64,000 nucleotides of DNA from Chloroflexota bacterium (GTDB lineage Bacteria > Chloroflexota > Anaerolineae > UBA1429), in NCBI GenBank assembly GCA_012719135.1, contig JAAYAW010000077.1, positions 1 through 64,000 on the forward strand. The letters are read 5' to 3'. Position numbers and translations under genes: made by a program. The notes beneath the pieces were generated by a model. It was not told the origin of the DNA and did no database searches. It saw only the letters and a list, made by a program, of their open reading frames with translations. This document shows positions 1 to 8,487 of the stretch, piece by piece. Each line of letters begins with the position of its first letter. The first letter of the stretch is position 1.

Positions 1-1701
1 CCGGCCCTCGTCTCCGCGGCCGAGGCCATCCTTTCGGGCGAGCTGACCTGGTTCTCCCATCACGCTTTCACCGTCGGTTCGCCGCCGTCCTGGTTCACCG
101 ATCCCTTCACCGGCCACGCCATCGATCACACGCAGCACTGGTCCCTCATCCCGGATTTCGATCCGGCCGCCGCCGACATAAAGTGCATCTGGGAGCCTTC
201 CCGCTTCCACTGGGCCCTCACCCTGGCCCGCGCCGCCCGCGCCACCGGGGATCGCCGCTATCTGGAATGCCTCAACATGTGGACCCTGGATTGGCAGCGC
301 CTGAACCCACCCAATACCGGCCCGAACTGGAAGTGCGGTCAGGAGGCCTCCATCCGGGTGATCACCGTCCTGTTGGCCTCCGCCATCGTCGGCCAGTCGG
401 AGGCGCCCCCTGCCGGCCTGGTGCGCTTTGTGCGCACCCACATCGACCGCATCCGCCCCACCATGTCCTACGCCATCGCCCAGGATAACAACCACGGCAC
501 CAGTGAGGCCGCGGCCATGTTCATCGCCGGAGCCTGGCTGGCCACGGTGAGCCCGCCCAATGCCGCCCGGGCCCGCCGCTGGGAGCGCCTGGGCCGCGCT
601 CGCCTGGAGGAGCGCGCCCTGCGTCTCGTCTCCCCCGATGGCAGCTTCTCGCAGCATTCCACCAACTACCACCGCCTCTTGCTGGATACGCTCAGCATGG
701 CCGAGTGGTGGCGCCGCCGCCTCGCCCGACCCGCCTTCAGCGCCATCTTCCAGGAGCGCACCCGGGCTGCCGCCCGCTGGCTCTTTGAGATGGTGGATCC
801 GCTCTCCGGCGATGCGCCCGTCATCGGTGCCAACGATGGCGCCCACGAGTACGTCCTGCATTCGCGCCCATACCGGGATCACCGGCCGAGCGTTCAGCTC
901 GCCTTCGCCCTTTTCGATGGCACTCTCCCATTCGAGGGTGCAGACTGCGATGAGCCCCTCCACTGGTTGGGCCTGCCGCATCTGCCAGCCTCTCTGGTCG
1001 AGCGCACGTCGACCCTATTCCGCGCTGGCGGCTATATCACCCTGCATCCGCCTTCCAGGCGTCTTCGCTCCTGGGCAGCCATCCGTCTCCCAGCCTTCAC
1101 CTTCCGGCCCGCCCATGCGGATGCCCTCCACCTTGACCTCTGGCTGGGTGGTGAGAACCTTCTCCGTGACGGCGGCTCGCTGAGCTATGCCTCCGGGGAT
1201 GGTTGCCTCCTGGGCACGGTTGCCTGTCACAACACCGTCCAATTCGATGGCCACGACCAGATGCCGCTACTCAGTCGCTTCCTCTACGGCGATTGGCTCC
1301 GCCCTGCCGTCGTCGGTGACATCGAGACCGGCCCCGAAGGCTGCTCCTGGTCGGGCGCCTACGTGGATGCCTTCGGCTGCCGCCACCGGCGCACGGTATC
1401 GACGGATGGCGCCACATGGCGCATTGCCGACGAGTTTTCCGGCGCGAGTCGCGCTGTGCTGCGCTGGCGCCTTGCCCCCGGTTCCTGGCACCTCGATCGT
1501 GCTTCGCTCAGTTGCTCCAGCGATCTCGCCAGTTTGTCGGTTCAGACCAGCGCGGCTGTTCATCGCCTGGAGCTTGTCGAGGGAATCGAGTCTCGCCACT
1601 ATATGGAGCGTACCCCGCTTCCTGTGCTCGAGTGCGAGGTCACCCTCGACACGCAGATGACACAGATCCTTACCGTGGCATCCGTCAAGGATAGAGTCTA
1701 G
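1..1701 (+). CDS. heparinase II/III-family polysaccharide lyase-like protein, 5' truncated
   Basis: The frame is open from the first base of the window, so the N-terminus lies outside and 566 residues are visible. The N-terminal part is helical and carries NNHGTSEAAAMF (about residues 162-173), as in alginate-lyase/heparinase alpha-toroid domains. A later segment around residues 360-400 (HADALHLDLW, then GGSLSYA) matches the C-terminal beta-sandwich of the heparinase II/III family. Such proteins cleave uronate-containing glycans by beta-elimination. The stop is separated by one base from the next gene, a glycosyltransferase, so it belongs to the exopolysaccharide operon and may trim or release the polymer made here. 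The substrate cannot be read from the sequence. Confidence 0.8.
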   Translation, partial: PALVSAAEAILSGELTWFSHHAFTVGSPPSWFTDPFTGHAIDHTQHWSLIPDFDPAAADIKCIWEPSRFHWALTLARAARATGDRRYLECLNMWTLDWQRLNPPNTGPNWKCGQEASIRVITVLLASAIVGQSEAPPAGLVRFVRTHIDRIRPTMSYAIAQDNNHGTSEAAAMFIAGAWLATVSPPNAARARRWERLGRARLEERALRLVSPDGSFSQHSTNYHRLLLDTLSMAEWWRRRLARPAFSAIFQERTRAAARWLFEMVDPLSGDAPVIGANDGAHEYVLHSRPYRDHRPSVQLAFALFDGTLPFEGADCDEPLHWLGLPHLPASLVERTSTLFRAGGYITLHPPSRRLRSWAAIRLPAFTFRPAHADALHLDLWLGGENLLRDGGSLSYASGDGCLLGTVACHNTVQFDGHDQMPLLSRFLYGDWLRPAVVGDIETGPEGCSWSGAYVDAFGCRHRRTVSTDGATWRIADEFSGASRAVLRWRLAPGSWHLDRASLSCSSDLASLSVQTSAAVHRLELVEGIESRHYMERTPLPVLECEVTLDTQMTQILTVASVKDRV

Positions 1702-1702
1702 A

Positions 1703-2926
1703 ATGCACATCCTATACTTCCACCAGCACTTTACGACGCCGAGAGGCAGCGGCGGAATTCGCTCCTACGAGATGGCTCGCCGTCTGATCTCCCGCGGCCA
1801 TAGAGTCACCATGGTCTGTGGTTCATCTGCCCGTGGGCAGACCGGTCTTGCAGGACCCTTCCGCCGCGGCCGCCGCAGTGGTACCTGCGAGGGCATTGAG
1901 GTCATCGAGCTTCAGCTACCCTATTCCAACTATGATAGTTTTAGTCGTCGCACTATCTGCTTTATCCGTTTTGCCATTCAGAGTATTTTTTTAGCCCTTT
2001 CTTTCGATTATGATCTGCTTTTTGCTACATCAACACCTCTTACAGCAGGCATTCCCGGTATATTCGCCCGCTGGCTCAGGCGCAAGCCCTTTGTCTTCGA
2101 GGTTCGCGATCTCTGGCCCGAGCTCCCCCGCGCCATGGGCGTCATCACCAACCCCGTCCTCCTCAGACTAATGGATTGGCTCGAGTGGCTATCCTATCAC
2201 TCGGCCACCGCCTGCATCGGCCTCTCCCCGGGCATCGTACAGGGGATCGCCCGCCGCGGGATCGATCCCACCGCCATTACCATGATCCCCAACGGGTGCG
2301 ATCTGGACATATTCGCTCCGTCCGCCGAGAGAGCCGCCATCGATGGCATCGCCGAGACCGATCTGGTGGCCGTGTTCACCGGGGCCCACGGCCGCGCCAA
2401 CGGCCTGGACGCCGTCCTGGATGCGGCCGCCGAGCTCCGCGCCCGCCACCGGGAAGACATACGGCTCCTCTTCATCGGCGATGGCGCCCTCAAGCCGGCC
2501 CTCGTCGCCCGCGCCCGCGAGGAGCACCTGTCGAACTGCCTCTTCCTGGATCCTCTGCCCAAGGTGGAGTTATCGCGCCTCATGTCCCGCGCTGATGTCG
2601 GCCTCATGATCCTGGCCAACGTCCCCGCCTTTTATTATGGCACCTCTCCCAACAAGTTCTTTGATTACATCGCCTCCGGCCTGCCCGTGCTCAACAACTA
2701 TCCCGGTTGGCTCGCCGATCTCATCGCGGTCCACCGCTGCGGCCTCGCCGTCGCGCCGGAGAATCCCGCTGCCTTTGCCGATGCGCTCATGAACCTGGCC
2801 GATCATCCCGATGCCCGCTCCGCCATGGGCGCCAATGCCCGCGCTCTCGCCCGCCAGGAGTTCGATCGCGCCCTCCTCGCCGATCGCTTTGTCGATTGGC
2901 TCGCCGCCGCCAGAGCCCGCCGATGA
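1703..2926 (+). CDS. GT4-family glycosyltransferase (WbuB-like)
   Basis: The protein has 407 residues. The N-terminus (MHILYFHQHF, then GGIRSYEMARRL) and the C-terminal Rossmann half (VFTGAHGRANGLDAV; a Pro-Asn-Lys segment near residue 320) fit retaining GT-B transferases of family GT4, close to the WbuB amino-sugar transferases of O-antigen clusters. It probably transfers a sugar from a nucleotide donor to a lipid-linked oligosaccharide at the inner face of the membrane. The start lies one base after the preceding stop, so translation is probably coupled. A strongly AT-rich patch covers about 1921-2040 inside this otherwise GC-rich gene (see findings). Confidence 0.85.
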   Translation: MHILYFHQHFTTPRGSGGIRSYEMARRLISRGHRVTMVCGSSARGQTGLAGPFRRGRRSGTCEGIEVIELQLPYSNYDSFSRRTICFIRFAIQSIFLALSFDYDLLFATSTPLTAGIPGIFARWLRRKPFVFEVRDLWPELPRAMGVITNPVLLRLMDWLEWLSYHSATACIGLSPGIVQGIARRGIDPTAITMIPNGCDLDIFAPSAERAAIDGIAETDLVAVFTGAHGRANGLDAVLDAAAELRARHREDIRLLFIGDGALKPALVARAREEHLSNCLFLDPLPKVELSRLMSRADVGLMILANVPAFYYGTSPNKFFDYIASGLPVLNNYPGWLADLIAVHRCGLAVAPENPAAFADALMNLADHPDARSAMGANARALARQEFDRALLADRFVDWLAAARARR

Positions 2927-2998
2927 ACCTCCCTCCGCTCCCTGGCGCTCATCGGCCCGTGCGGCCCGCTCCCTCGGCCTCCCTCCCTGTAAGGGTCC

Positions 2999-3027
2999 TT
3001 TACAGCCCGGGAGCGCCGCACTATACT
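2999..3027 (+). promoter_or_regulatory. sigma-70-type promoter of the 3061 gene
   Basis: The -35 box TTTACA (2999-3004) and the -10 box TATACT (3022-3027) are separated by exactly 17 bp. Transcription would begin near 3034. An imperfect inverted repeat (CTGTAAGG 2987-2994, CCTTTACAG 2997-3005) covers the -35 box. This is one of the clearest promoters in the window and lies inside what otherwise looks like a continuous polysaccharide operon. Confidence 0.7.
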
Positions 3028-3044
3028 AGAACAACCATTCTAGT
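3025..3044 (+). promoter_or_regulatory. palindrome over the transcription start (candidate operator)
   Basis: ACTAGAA (3025-3031) and TTCTAGT (3038-3044) form a perfect 7-bp inverted repeat with a 6-nt centre. It overlaps the end of the -10 box and the expected start point, and sits directly before the Shine-Dalgarno-like AGAGAGGA (3046-3053). It could be a repressor operator or a 5'-end mRNA hairpin that occludes the ribosome site. Confidence 0.5.
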
Positions 3045-3060
3045 CAGAGAGGACCTTCCC

Positions 3061-3888
3061 ATGGCCGGCCCCAAACGCATGTCCGATCGCCAGCTTGCAG
3101 CCAACCGCGCCAACGCTCGGCGCTCCACCGGCCCGAGAACCGCCGCCGGCAAGGACGTCTCGCGCTACAACGCCCTGACACACGGCATTCTCGCTCAGGC
3201 CGTCATCCCTGAGGCGCTCGCGCCCTACGAGTCCCGTGAGGAGTTCGATGCACTCCATGCCGCCCTTCGCCAGGACCTGACTCCTGCCACCAGCGCCGAG
3301 GACCTCCTCGTGGAGCAGATGGCCGTCACCTACTGGCGCCTCGGCCGCCTCTACCGCGCCGAGGCTGCCGCCATCGCCGCCCGTCAGGATGCCGTCCCCG
3401 CGGCCGACGCCCCGCCTTCGCCGGACGAACAACTGCGCCTCCTGCTTTCCCCTCCCGCCCCGGATCCGGACCAGGAGCGGCTGTCTCAGCTGCAGCAGGC
3501 CCTCAGAAGCACGCGGAACCTCCGCCGGGTCCTGACCGAAATCGACCCCTCCTTTGCGGACGTGTCCGATGCCGAGCTCAAGCCCCGTGCCCAGGCCATG
3601 CTCGATCGTTTGTCCGAGGGTATCGCCGCCCGCAAGGCGAGCCAGGAGTCCCACCGCGTCGCGGTCGATCGCGCCGCCGCCAGCCTGCCGCCGTCGGAGA
3701 TGATCCCCCTCTTCGCCCGCTACGAGTCCGCCCTGCAGCTCAACCTTCGCCGCGCCCAGGAGGCCCTGGAGCGCCTCCAGCGCCGTCGCGCGGGCGAGTA
3801 TGTGCCCCCTCCCGCCCGCCTCGATGTCTCGCTCGATCTGTCCGGTGCCACCGACGACCCACCCGGCCCTCCCGAGGACGCAGCGTGA
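3061..3888 (+). CDS. conserved hypothetical protein with STGPRT...NALTHG N-terminus
   Basis: The protein has 275 residues; the start is chosen from AGAGAGGA seven bases upstream and from the dedicated promoter. The first 50 residues carry SDRQLAANRANARRSTGPRT and NALTHGIL, a signature I recognise from a widespread bacterial protein group with no established function. The rest is helical, rich in Ala, Arg and Glu, with likely coiled-coil stretches (about 150-260). There is no signal peptide or membrane segment. It has no obvious role in glycan assembly although it lies between a glycosyltransferase and the initiating transferase. The basic N-terminus could bind nucleic acid, but that is a guess. 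Confidence 0.75.
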   Translation: MAGPKRMSDRQLAANRANARRSTGPRTAAGKDVSRYNALTHGILAQAVIPEALAPYESREEFDALHAALRQDLTPATSAEDLLVEQMAVTYWRLGRLYRAEAAAIAARQDAVPAADAPPSPDEQLRLLLSPPAPDPDQERLSQLQQALRSTRNLRRVLTEIDPSFADVSDAELKPRAQAMLDRLSEGIAARKASQESHRVAVDRAAASLPPSEMIPLFARYESALQLNLRRAQEALERLQRRRAGEYVPPPARLDVSLDLSGATDDPPGPPEDAA

Positions 3889-3970
3889 GCGTACCGAATT
3901 TACGAAACGAACCCATCTTTTGGCGCTGGCCCGCGGCCCTGCCTTCTGCCTGCCCACCTGAGGTACGGTC

Positions 3971-4609
3971 ATGAGGGCCTTCTACCGCCGCCGCGGCAAA
4001 CGCCTCCTGGATCTCGCCCTCACCATCCCGGCGCTCATCTGCCTCGCGCCCCTCATGGGCCTGGTCGCCCTGCTCGTGCGCGCCAGGCTCGGCGCCCCCG
4101 TCCTCTTCCGCCAGGTGCGCCCCGGCCTGCACGGCCAGCCCTTCACTATGTTCAAGTTCCGCACCATGACGGGCGCCCGCGATGCCGAGGGGAACCTGTT
4201 GCCCGATTCCGAGCGCCTCACGCCCCTGGGCCGCGCCCTGCGCAGCGCCAGCCTGGACGAGCTCCCCGAGCTCTGGAACGTCCTCCGCGGCGAGATGAGC
4301 CTCGTCGGCCCGCGGCCCTTGCGGGTGGAGTACCTTCCTCTGTATACTGCGGAGCAGGCTCGTCGCCACGAGCTGTGTCCCGGCCTCACAGGCTGGGCCC
4401 AGATTCGAGGGCGAAACTCGCTGTCCTGGGAGGACAGGTTCGCCCTCGATGTTTGGTACGTCGACCACTGCTGTTTGTGCCTGGACCTTCGCATCTGTGG
4501 AACGACCATCTTCCGCGTTGTCCGCCGGCAGGACATATCCGCCGAGGGCTACGCCACGATGCCTCGTTTCGCCGGTAGCCAACGAAATCCCGATGGGGAT
4601 CCGATATGA
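3971..4609 (+). CDS. initiating phosphoglycosyltransferase, PglC-like small form
   Basis: The protein has 212 residues and the minimal monotopic PGT architecture: an N-terminal basic/hydrophobic re-entrant helix (about 12-35), MFKFRTM (about 58-64), the catalytic Asp96-Glu97 dyad in LDELPELWNVLRGEMS, VGPRPL, and the PGLTGWAQIRGRN segment. The family moves a sugar phosphate from a UDP-sugar to undecaprenyl phosphate, starting a lipid-linked oligosaccharide. It overlaps the next gene by ATGA (4606-4609). The PglD-, PglE- and PglF-like neighbours suggest the donor is UDP-diacetylbacillosamine or a close relative. Confidence 0.9.
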   Translation: MRAFYRRRGKRLLDLALTIPALICLAPLMGLVALLVRARLGAPVLFRQVRPGLHGQPFTMFKFRTMTGARDAEGNLLPDSERLTPLGRALRSASLDELPELWNVLRGEMSLVGPRPLRVEYLPLYTAEQARRHELCPGLTGWAQIRGRNSLSWEDRFALDVWYVDHCCLCLDLRICGTTIFRVVRRQDISAEGYATMPRFAGSQRNPDGDPI

Positions 4610-5271
4610 CCACCAATCTCGTGATACTCGGTTCGGGTGGGGTTGGCAGACAGACCTTGCAGATTGCCAGAGACATGAACACGAGGGAGCCAACCTGGAA
4701 CATCCTCGGTTTCCTGGACGATTCCAGTGCCGCCATGGGTACGACGGTAGCCGACTTCCCGGTGTTGGGATCTTCCGAGTGGCTGCGTGAGCATGATGAA
4801 GTGCATGTATCAGTCGCGATTGGCAGCCCAGCGGACAGAAAGCGAGCGTGTGACAGGTTGAGCAGCTTTCATCGCTCGTTCGCCACCCTGATACACCCTA
4901 GTGCGATACTAGGCGACCGATGCTGGATCGGTGAAGGAGCCACGCTATATCCGGGCGTGGTGCTTGATCCAGACGTACAGATCGGTCGCTTTGCACTGAT
5001 AAACAAGCTCTGTTCAGTTGGCCACGACACAACCGTCGGGAGTTTCGTGACGCTTGCTCCGGGGATTAACGTCGGTGGGGCTGTTACTATCGGCGACGGG
5101 TGCGAGTTGGGCATAGGAAGCGCGACAATCCAGGGAGTTTCAATCGGAGAGTGGTCAGTGATCGGAGCGGGCGGAGTCGTCGTACGCGACGTTCCTCCAA
5201 ACGTAACCGCCATAGGTGTGCCCGCCAGCCCGGTCAAATCACGCCAGCAGGGCTGGCACGAAGAGGCGTAG
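4606..5271 (+). CDS. NeuD/PglD-family sugar O/N-acyltransferase
   Basis: The protein has 221 residues. The N-terminal Rossmann-like domain (LVILGSGGVGRQ, residues 4-15) binds the UDP-sugar in PglD relatives. The C-terminal half is a left-handed beta-helix of hexapeptide repeats, with the presumed general-base His140 in SVGHDTTVG. By family it acetylates the 4-amino group made by the aminotransferase encoded next. Codon use is visibly less C-rich and more A/T-ending than in both neighbours (for example ATA, TTG and TTT codons), which hints at a separate origin by gene replacement. Confidence 0.85.
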   Translation: MTTNLVILGSGGVGRQTLQIARDMNTREPTWNILGFLDDSSAAMGTTVADFPVLGSSEWLREHDEVHVSVAIGSPADRKRACDRLSSFHRSFATLIHPSAILGDRCWIGEGATLYPGVVLDPDVQIGRFALINKLCSVGHDTTVGSFVTLAPGINVGGAVTIGDGCELGIGSATIQGVSIGEWSVIGAGGVVVRDVPPNVTAIGVPASPVKSRQQGWHEEA

Positions 5272-5277
5272 ATATCC

Positions 5278-6471
5278 ATGTCCATTCCCATGTCCTCACC
5301 CGATCTCACCGCAGCCGAAATCGACGCCGTCCACCAGGTCATCAGCACCCCGGTGCTCAGCATCGGCCCGCGCCTCGATGCCTTTGAGCGCGCCATCGCC
5401 GCCTTCTCCGGCTGCGCCCACGGCGTCGGCGTCAACTCCGGCACCAGCGGCCTGCACCTCGCCGTCATCGCCGCCGGCGTCCACCAGGACGATTACGTCC
5501 TCACCACGCCCTTCTCCTTCATCGCCTCCGCCAACTGCATCCTCTACGAGCGCGCCGTCCCCATCTTTGTCGATGTGGATCGCGCCACGGGCAACATCGA
5601 TCCCGCCCTCGTCGCCGCCGCCGCCGATGATCTCGCCCGCGGGGGCGCCTCCGTCAGCGGAGCCGCGGCCCGCCGCTGGCTGCCCCCCGCCCTGCGCGCT
5701 GCCCCCCCCTCGGGCCGCCTGCGCGCCATCCTGCCCGTGGATGCCTTTGGCCAGCCCGCCGATTTCGACCCGATCCTGGCCACCGCCCGCCAGCACGCCC
5801 TGTGCGTGATCGAGGATTCCTGCGAGGCCCTCGGCGCCCGCTACAAGGACCGTCCTGCCGGGTCGCTCGGCGATGTCGGCGTCTTTGCCTTTTATCCCAA
5901 CAAGCAGATCACCACCGGCGAGGGTGGCGTGATCGTCACCGATCGGGAGGATTGGCGCGATCTCTTCCGCAGCCTGCGCAATCAGGGGCGCGATGTCTTT
6001 GATGCCTGGCTCAACCACACCCGCCTCGGCTACAACTACCGCCTGCATGAGATGTCCGCCGCCATGGGCCTGGCGCAGATGTCGCGCATCGAGGAACTGC
6101 TCGCCCGCCGGGCGCAGGTGGCCGCCTGGTACAACGAGCGCCTGGCCGCGATCCCCTGGATCGAGTGCCCGCAGGTCCTGCCGGAGACCACCCGAATGTC
6201 CTGGTTCGTCTATGTGATCCGTCTCCTCCCGCCTGCCAGCCGTGATGCCGTCATGGCTCGCCTGGCCGAGCGCGGCATTCCCAGCCGCCCCTATTTCACG
6301 CCCATCCACCTGCAGCCCTTTTACCGCTCCACCTTCGGCTACGCCGAGGGCGCGTTCCCCGTCACCGAGGAGCTCGGGCGCATTAGCCTCGCCCTGCCCT
6401 TTTCCAGCGTAATGGCCGAAACACAGGTGGACGAGGTCTGCGCCGCGTTGCGTGGGATGGAGCACGTCTAG
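5278..6471 (+). CDS. DegT/DnrJ/EryC1/StrS (PglE-like) sugar aminotransferase
   Basis: The protein has 397 residues and is a PLP-dependent fold-type I enzyme that aminates a 4-keto nucleotide sugar, using glutamate. Lys209 in FYPNKQITTGEGG is the Schiff-base lysine. GVNSGTSGLHLA and the SCEALGARY segment form the cofactor pocket. About 25 extra Ala/Gly/Pro-rich residues (about 120-145) loop out before the VDAFGQPAD motif. The start lies six bases after the pglD-like stop; a second ATG at 5290 is a possible alternative. It should act between the PglF-like and PglD-like enzymes. Confidence 0.88.
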   Translation: MSIPMSSPDLTAAEIDAVHQVISTPVLSIGPRLDAFERAIAAFSGCAHGVGVNSGTSGLHLAVIAAGVHQDDYVLTTPFSFIASANCILYERAVPIFVDVDRATGNIDPALVAAAADDLARGGASVSGAAARRWLPPALRAAPPSGRLRAILPVDAFGQPADFDPILATARQHALCVIEDSCEALGARYKDRPAGSLGDVGVFAFYPNKQITTGEGGVIVTDREDWRDLFRSLRNQGRDVFDAWLNHTRLGYNYRLHEMSAAMGLAQMSRIEELLARRAQVAAWYNERLAAIPWIECPQVLPETTRMSWFVYVIRLLPPASRDAVMARLAERGIPSRPYFTPIHLQPFYRSTFGYAEGAFPVTEELGRISLALPFSSVMAETQVDEVCAALRGMEHV

Positions 6472-6472
6472 C

Positions 6473-8449
6473 ATGTCACGCGCCGACATCTCTCCCAGAA
6501 CTCCGCGCCCGCTGCAGACCTCACTCTGGTTCTGCGCCAAGCGGGCCATCGCGCCCCTGGCGCGGCGGATCCGCAACCGCCACCTGTTCGCCTGGGATGT
6601 TGCCACCCAGCCCCTGGTCATCGTTGCCGCCTTTTCCCTGCGGCTGGAGCGGTTCCTCCCGCCCAACTACACTGAGCAGATCTACGTCTACGGCCTGCTC
6701 ACCGCTCTCGTCCTCCCCCTCGTCTATTACGCCGCCGGGATGTACCGGCGCTTTTGGCGCTATGCCAGCTCTGACGAGGCCGAGCTCATCGCCATCGCCT
6801 CCGCCATCGGGACCCTGGTCACCGCCGTGATCATCTACGGCGCTCTGGTTCCCCTGGGCGCCCTGCCCTCAGTGCCGCGCTCGATTCCCTTTATCGCCGC
6901 GATGCTGTCGACCATGGCGGCCGCCCTTCCGCGGTACGCCATCCGCATCGCCAACCGCTACCGCTCCCTGGCCTCCAAGACCGCGCCAGGTGGAGAATCG
7001 GCTCGCGTGCTCATCGCCGGCGCCGGTGATGCCGGCCATGCGGTCCTGCGAGAGCTGCAGGCCAACCCGCAACTGGGCTACGCCCCGGTCGGTCTGGTGG
7101 ATGACGATCCCACCAAGCATGGCCTGATCCTCCTTGGTTGCGAGGTGCTGGGGAGCACCGAGGCGATCCCCGCCCTCTCCCGCAAGCATCGCATCGATAG
7201 GCTGATCGTCGCCATGCCCAGCGCCCCGGGTAGCGTCATCCGGCGGATCACGGCCCTGGCCGCCGAGGCGCGCCTGCCCGTGCTCACCCTCCCCGGCGTC
7301 TATGAACTGATCTCCGGCGATGTCTCCATTTCCCGCCTGCGCTCCGTGCGCGTCGAGGATCTCTTGCGGCGCGAGCCCGTGGAGATCGACCGCAGCCAGG
7401 TGCAGGCCCTCCTCCGCGATCGTACGGTGCTCGTCACGGGCGGAGGCGGCTCCATCGGCAGCGAGATCTGCCGGCAGGTGGCTGCTTGCCAGCCTGCACG
7501 CCTCGTCATCCTGGGCCATGGGGAAAACTCGGTCTACCAGATCGGGCAAGAGATCGCGCGCCAGCACCGTCGCCCGCCCCTGGTGCTCGCCATCGCCGAT
7601 ATCCGCGATCGATCCCGCCTGGATGAGATCTTTCGCCTCTATCCACCCGACGTGGTCCTGCACGCCGCCGCGCACAAGCATGTGCCCCTCATGGAGGAGA
7701 ACATGCCGGACGCGGTGAGCAACAACATCCGCGGCACCCTGAACGTCGTCCAGGTCGCCATGGCCCACAACGTGCCCCGCCTGGTGATGATCTCCTCAGA
7801 CAAGGCCGTGAACCCCACCAGCATCATGGGCGTCACCAAGCGCGTCGCGGAGCTCATCATCCAGGATGCCGCACGGCGCAGTGGCCAGGCTTATGTAGCC
7901 GTGCGCTTTGGCAACGTCCTCGGCTCGCGGGGCAGCGTCGTGCCCCTCTTTGAGTCTCAGATTGCCTCCGGTGGCCCCGTCACCATCACGCACCCGGAGG
8001 TCCGCCGTTACTTTATGACCATCCCGGAGGCGGTGCAGCTCGTCCTGCAGGCCGCCACCTTTGGCCATGGCGGCGAGCTCTTTGTGCTCGATATGGGCGA
8101 GCCGATCCGCATTCGCGATCTGGCCCACGACATGATCGCCCTTTCCGGCCTCAAGCCCGGTGAGGATATCGAGATCGCCTATGTGGGCCTCCGCCCCGGC
8201 GAAAAGCTATTTGAGGAGCTGAACGTGCGTGATGAGCAGCACGTGCCCAGCCCCCATGAAAAGATCTTTGTCCTCCGTCCATCCCAGACGGGGGAGGTTG
8301 ACGGGTTCGTTGATCTGCAGCAGAGTGTGGCCGCGCTGATCGCCGCCGCCTCCGCCGGAGATACAGGCGAGATCTCGCGCCTGCTCCATGCTCTCGTCCC
8401 CGAGTACCGCGAGATGTCTGCTCATGCCGTCGTGGCGGAGCCTGTCTAG
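6473..8449 (+). CDS. membrane UDP-sugar 4,6-dehydratase, PglF/FlaA1/WbpM type
   Basis: The protein has 658 residues. The N-terminal half has four predicted membrane helices (about 40-160) and a CoA-binding-like Rossmann domain. The C-terminal half is an SDR domain with NAD motif TGGGGSIGSE (near residue 321). SSDKA and Met452-Gly-Val-Thr-Lys456 replace the usual YxxxK, which is typical of inverting and membrane 4,6-dehydratases. It would convert UDP-GlcNAc to the 4-keto-6-deoxy sugar, the first step of bacillosamine synthesis. ATG 6473 overlaps the end of the previous gene region (TAGCATG), so earlier in-frame starts inside that gene are unlikely. Confidence 0.9.
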   Translation: MSRADISPRTPRPLQTSLWFCAKRAIAPLARRIRNRHLFAWDVATQPLVIVAAFSLRLERFLPPNYTEQIYVYGLLTALVLPLVYYAAGMYRRFWRYASSDEAELIAIASAIGTLVTAVIIYGALVPLGALPSVPRSIPFIAAMLSTMAAALPRYAIRIANRYRSLASKTAPGGESARVLIAGAGDAGHAVLRELQANPQLGYAPVGLVDDDPTKHGLILLGCEVLGSTEAIPALSRKHRIDRLIVAMPSAPGSVIRRITALAAEARLPVLTLPGVYELISGDVSISRLRSVRVEDLLRREPVEIDRSQVQALLRDRTVLVTGGGGSIGSEICRQVAACQPARLVILGHGENSVYQIGQEIARQHRRPPLVLAIADIRDRSRLDEIFRLYPPDVVLHAAAHKHVPLMEENMPDAVSNNIRGTLNVVQVAMAHNVPRLVMISSDKAVNPTSIMGVTKRVAELIIQDAARRSGQAYVAVRFGNVLGSRGSVVPLFESQIASGGPVTITHPEVRRYFMTIPEAVQLVLQAATFGHGGELFVLDMGEPIRIRDLAHDMIALSGLKPGEDIEIAYVGLRPGEKLFEELNVRDEQHVPSPHEKIFVLRPSQTGEVDGFVDLQQSVAALIAAASAGDTGEISRLLHALVPEYREMSAHAVVAEPV

Positions 8450-8487
8450 TGCCTTGCCAAGCGGCGGCCGCCTGTGAAAGGTAACCC

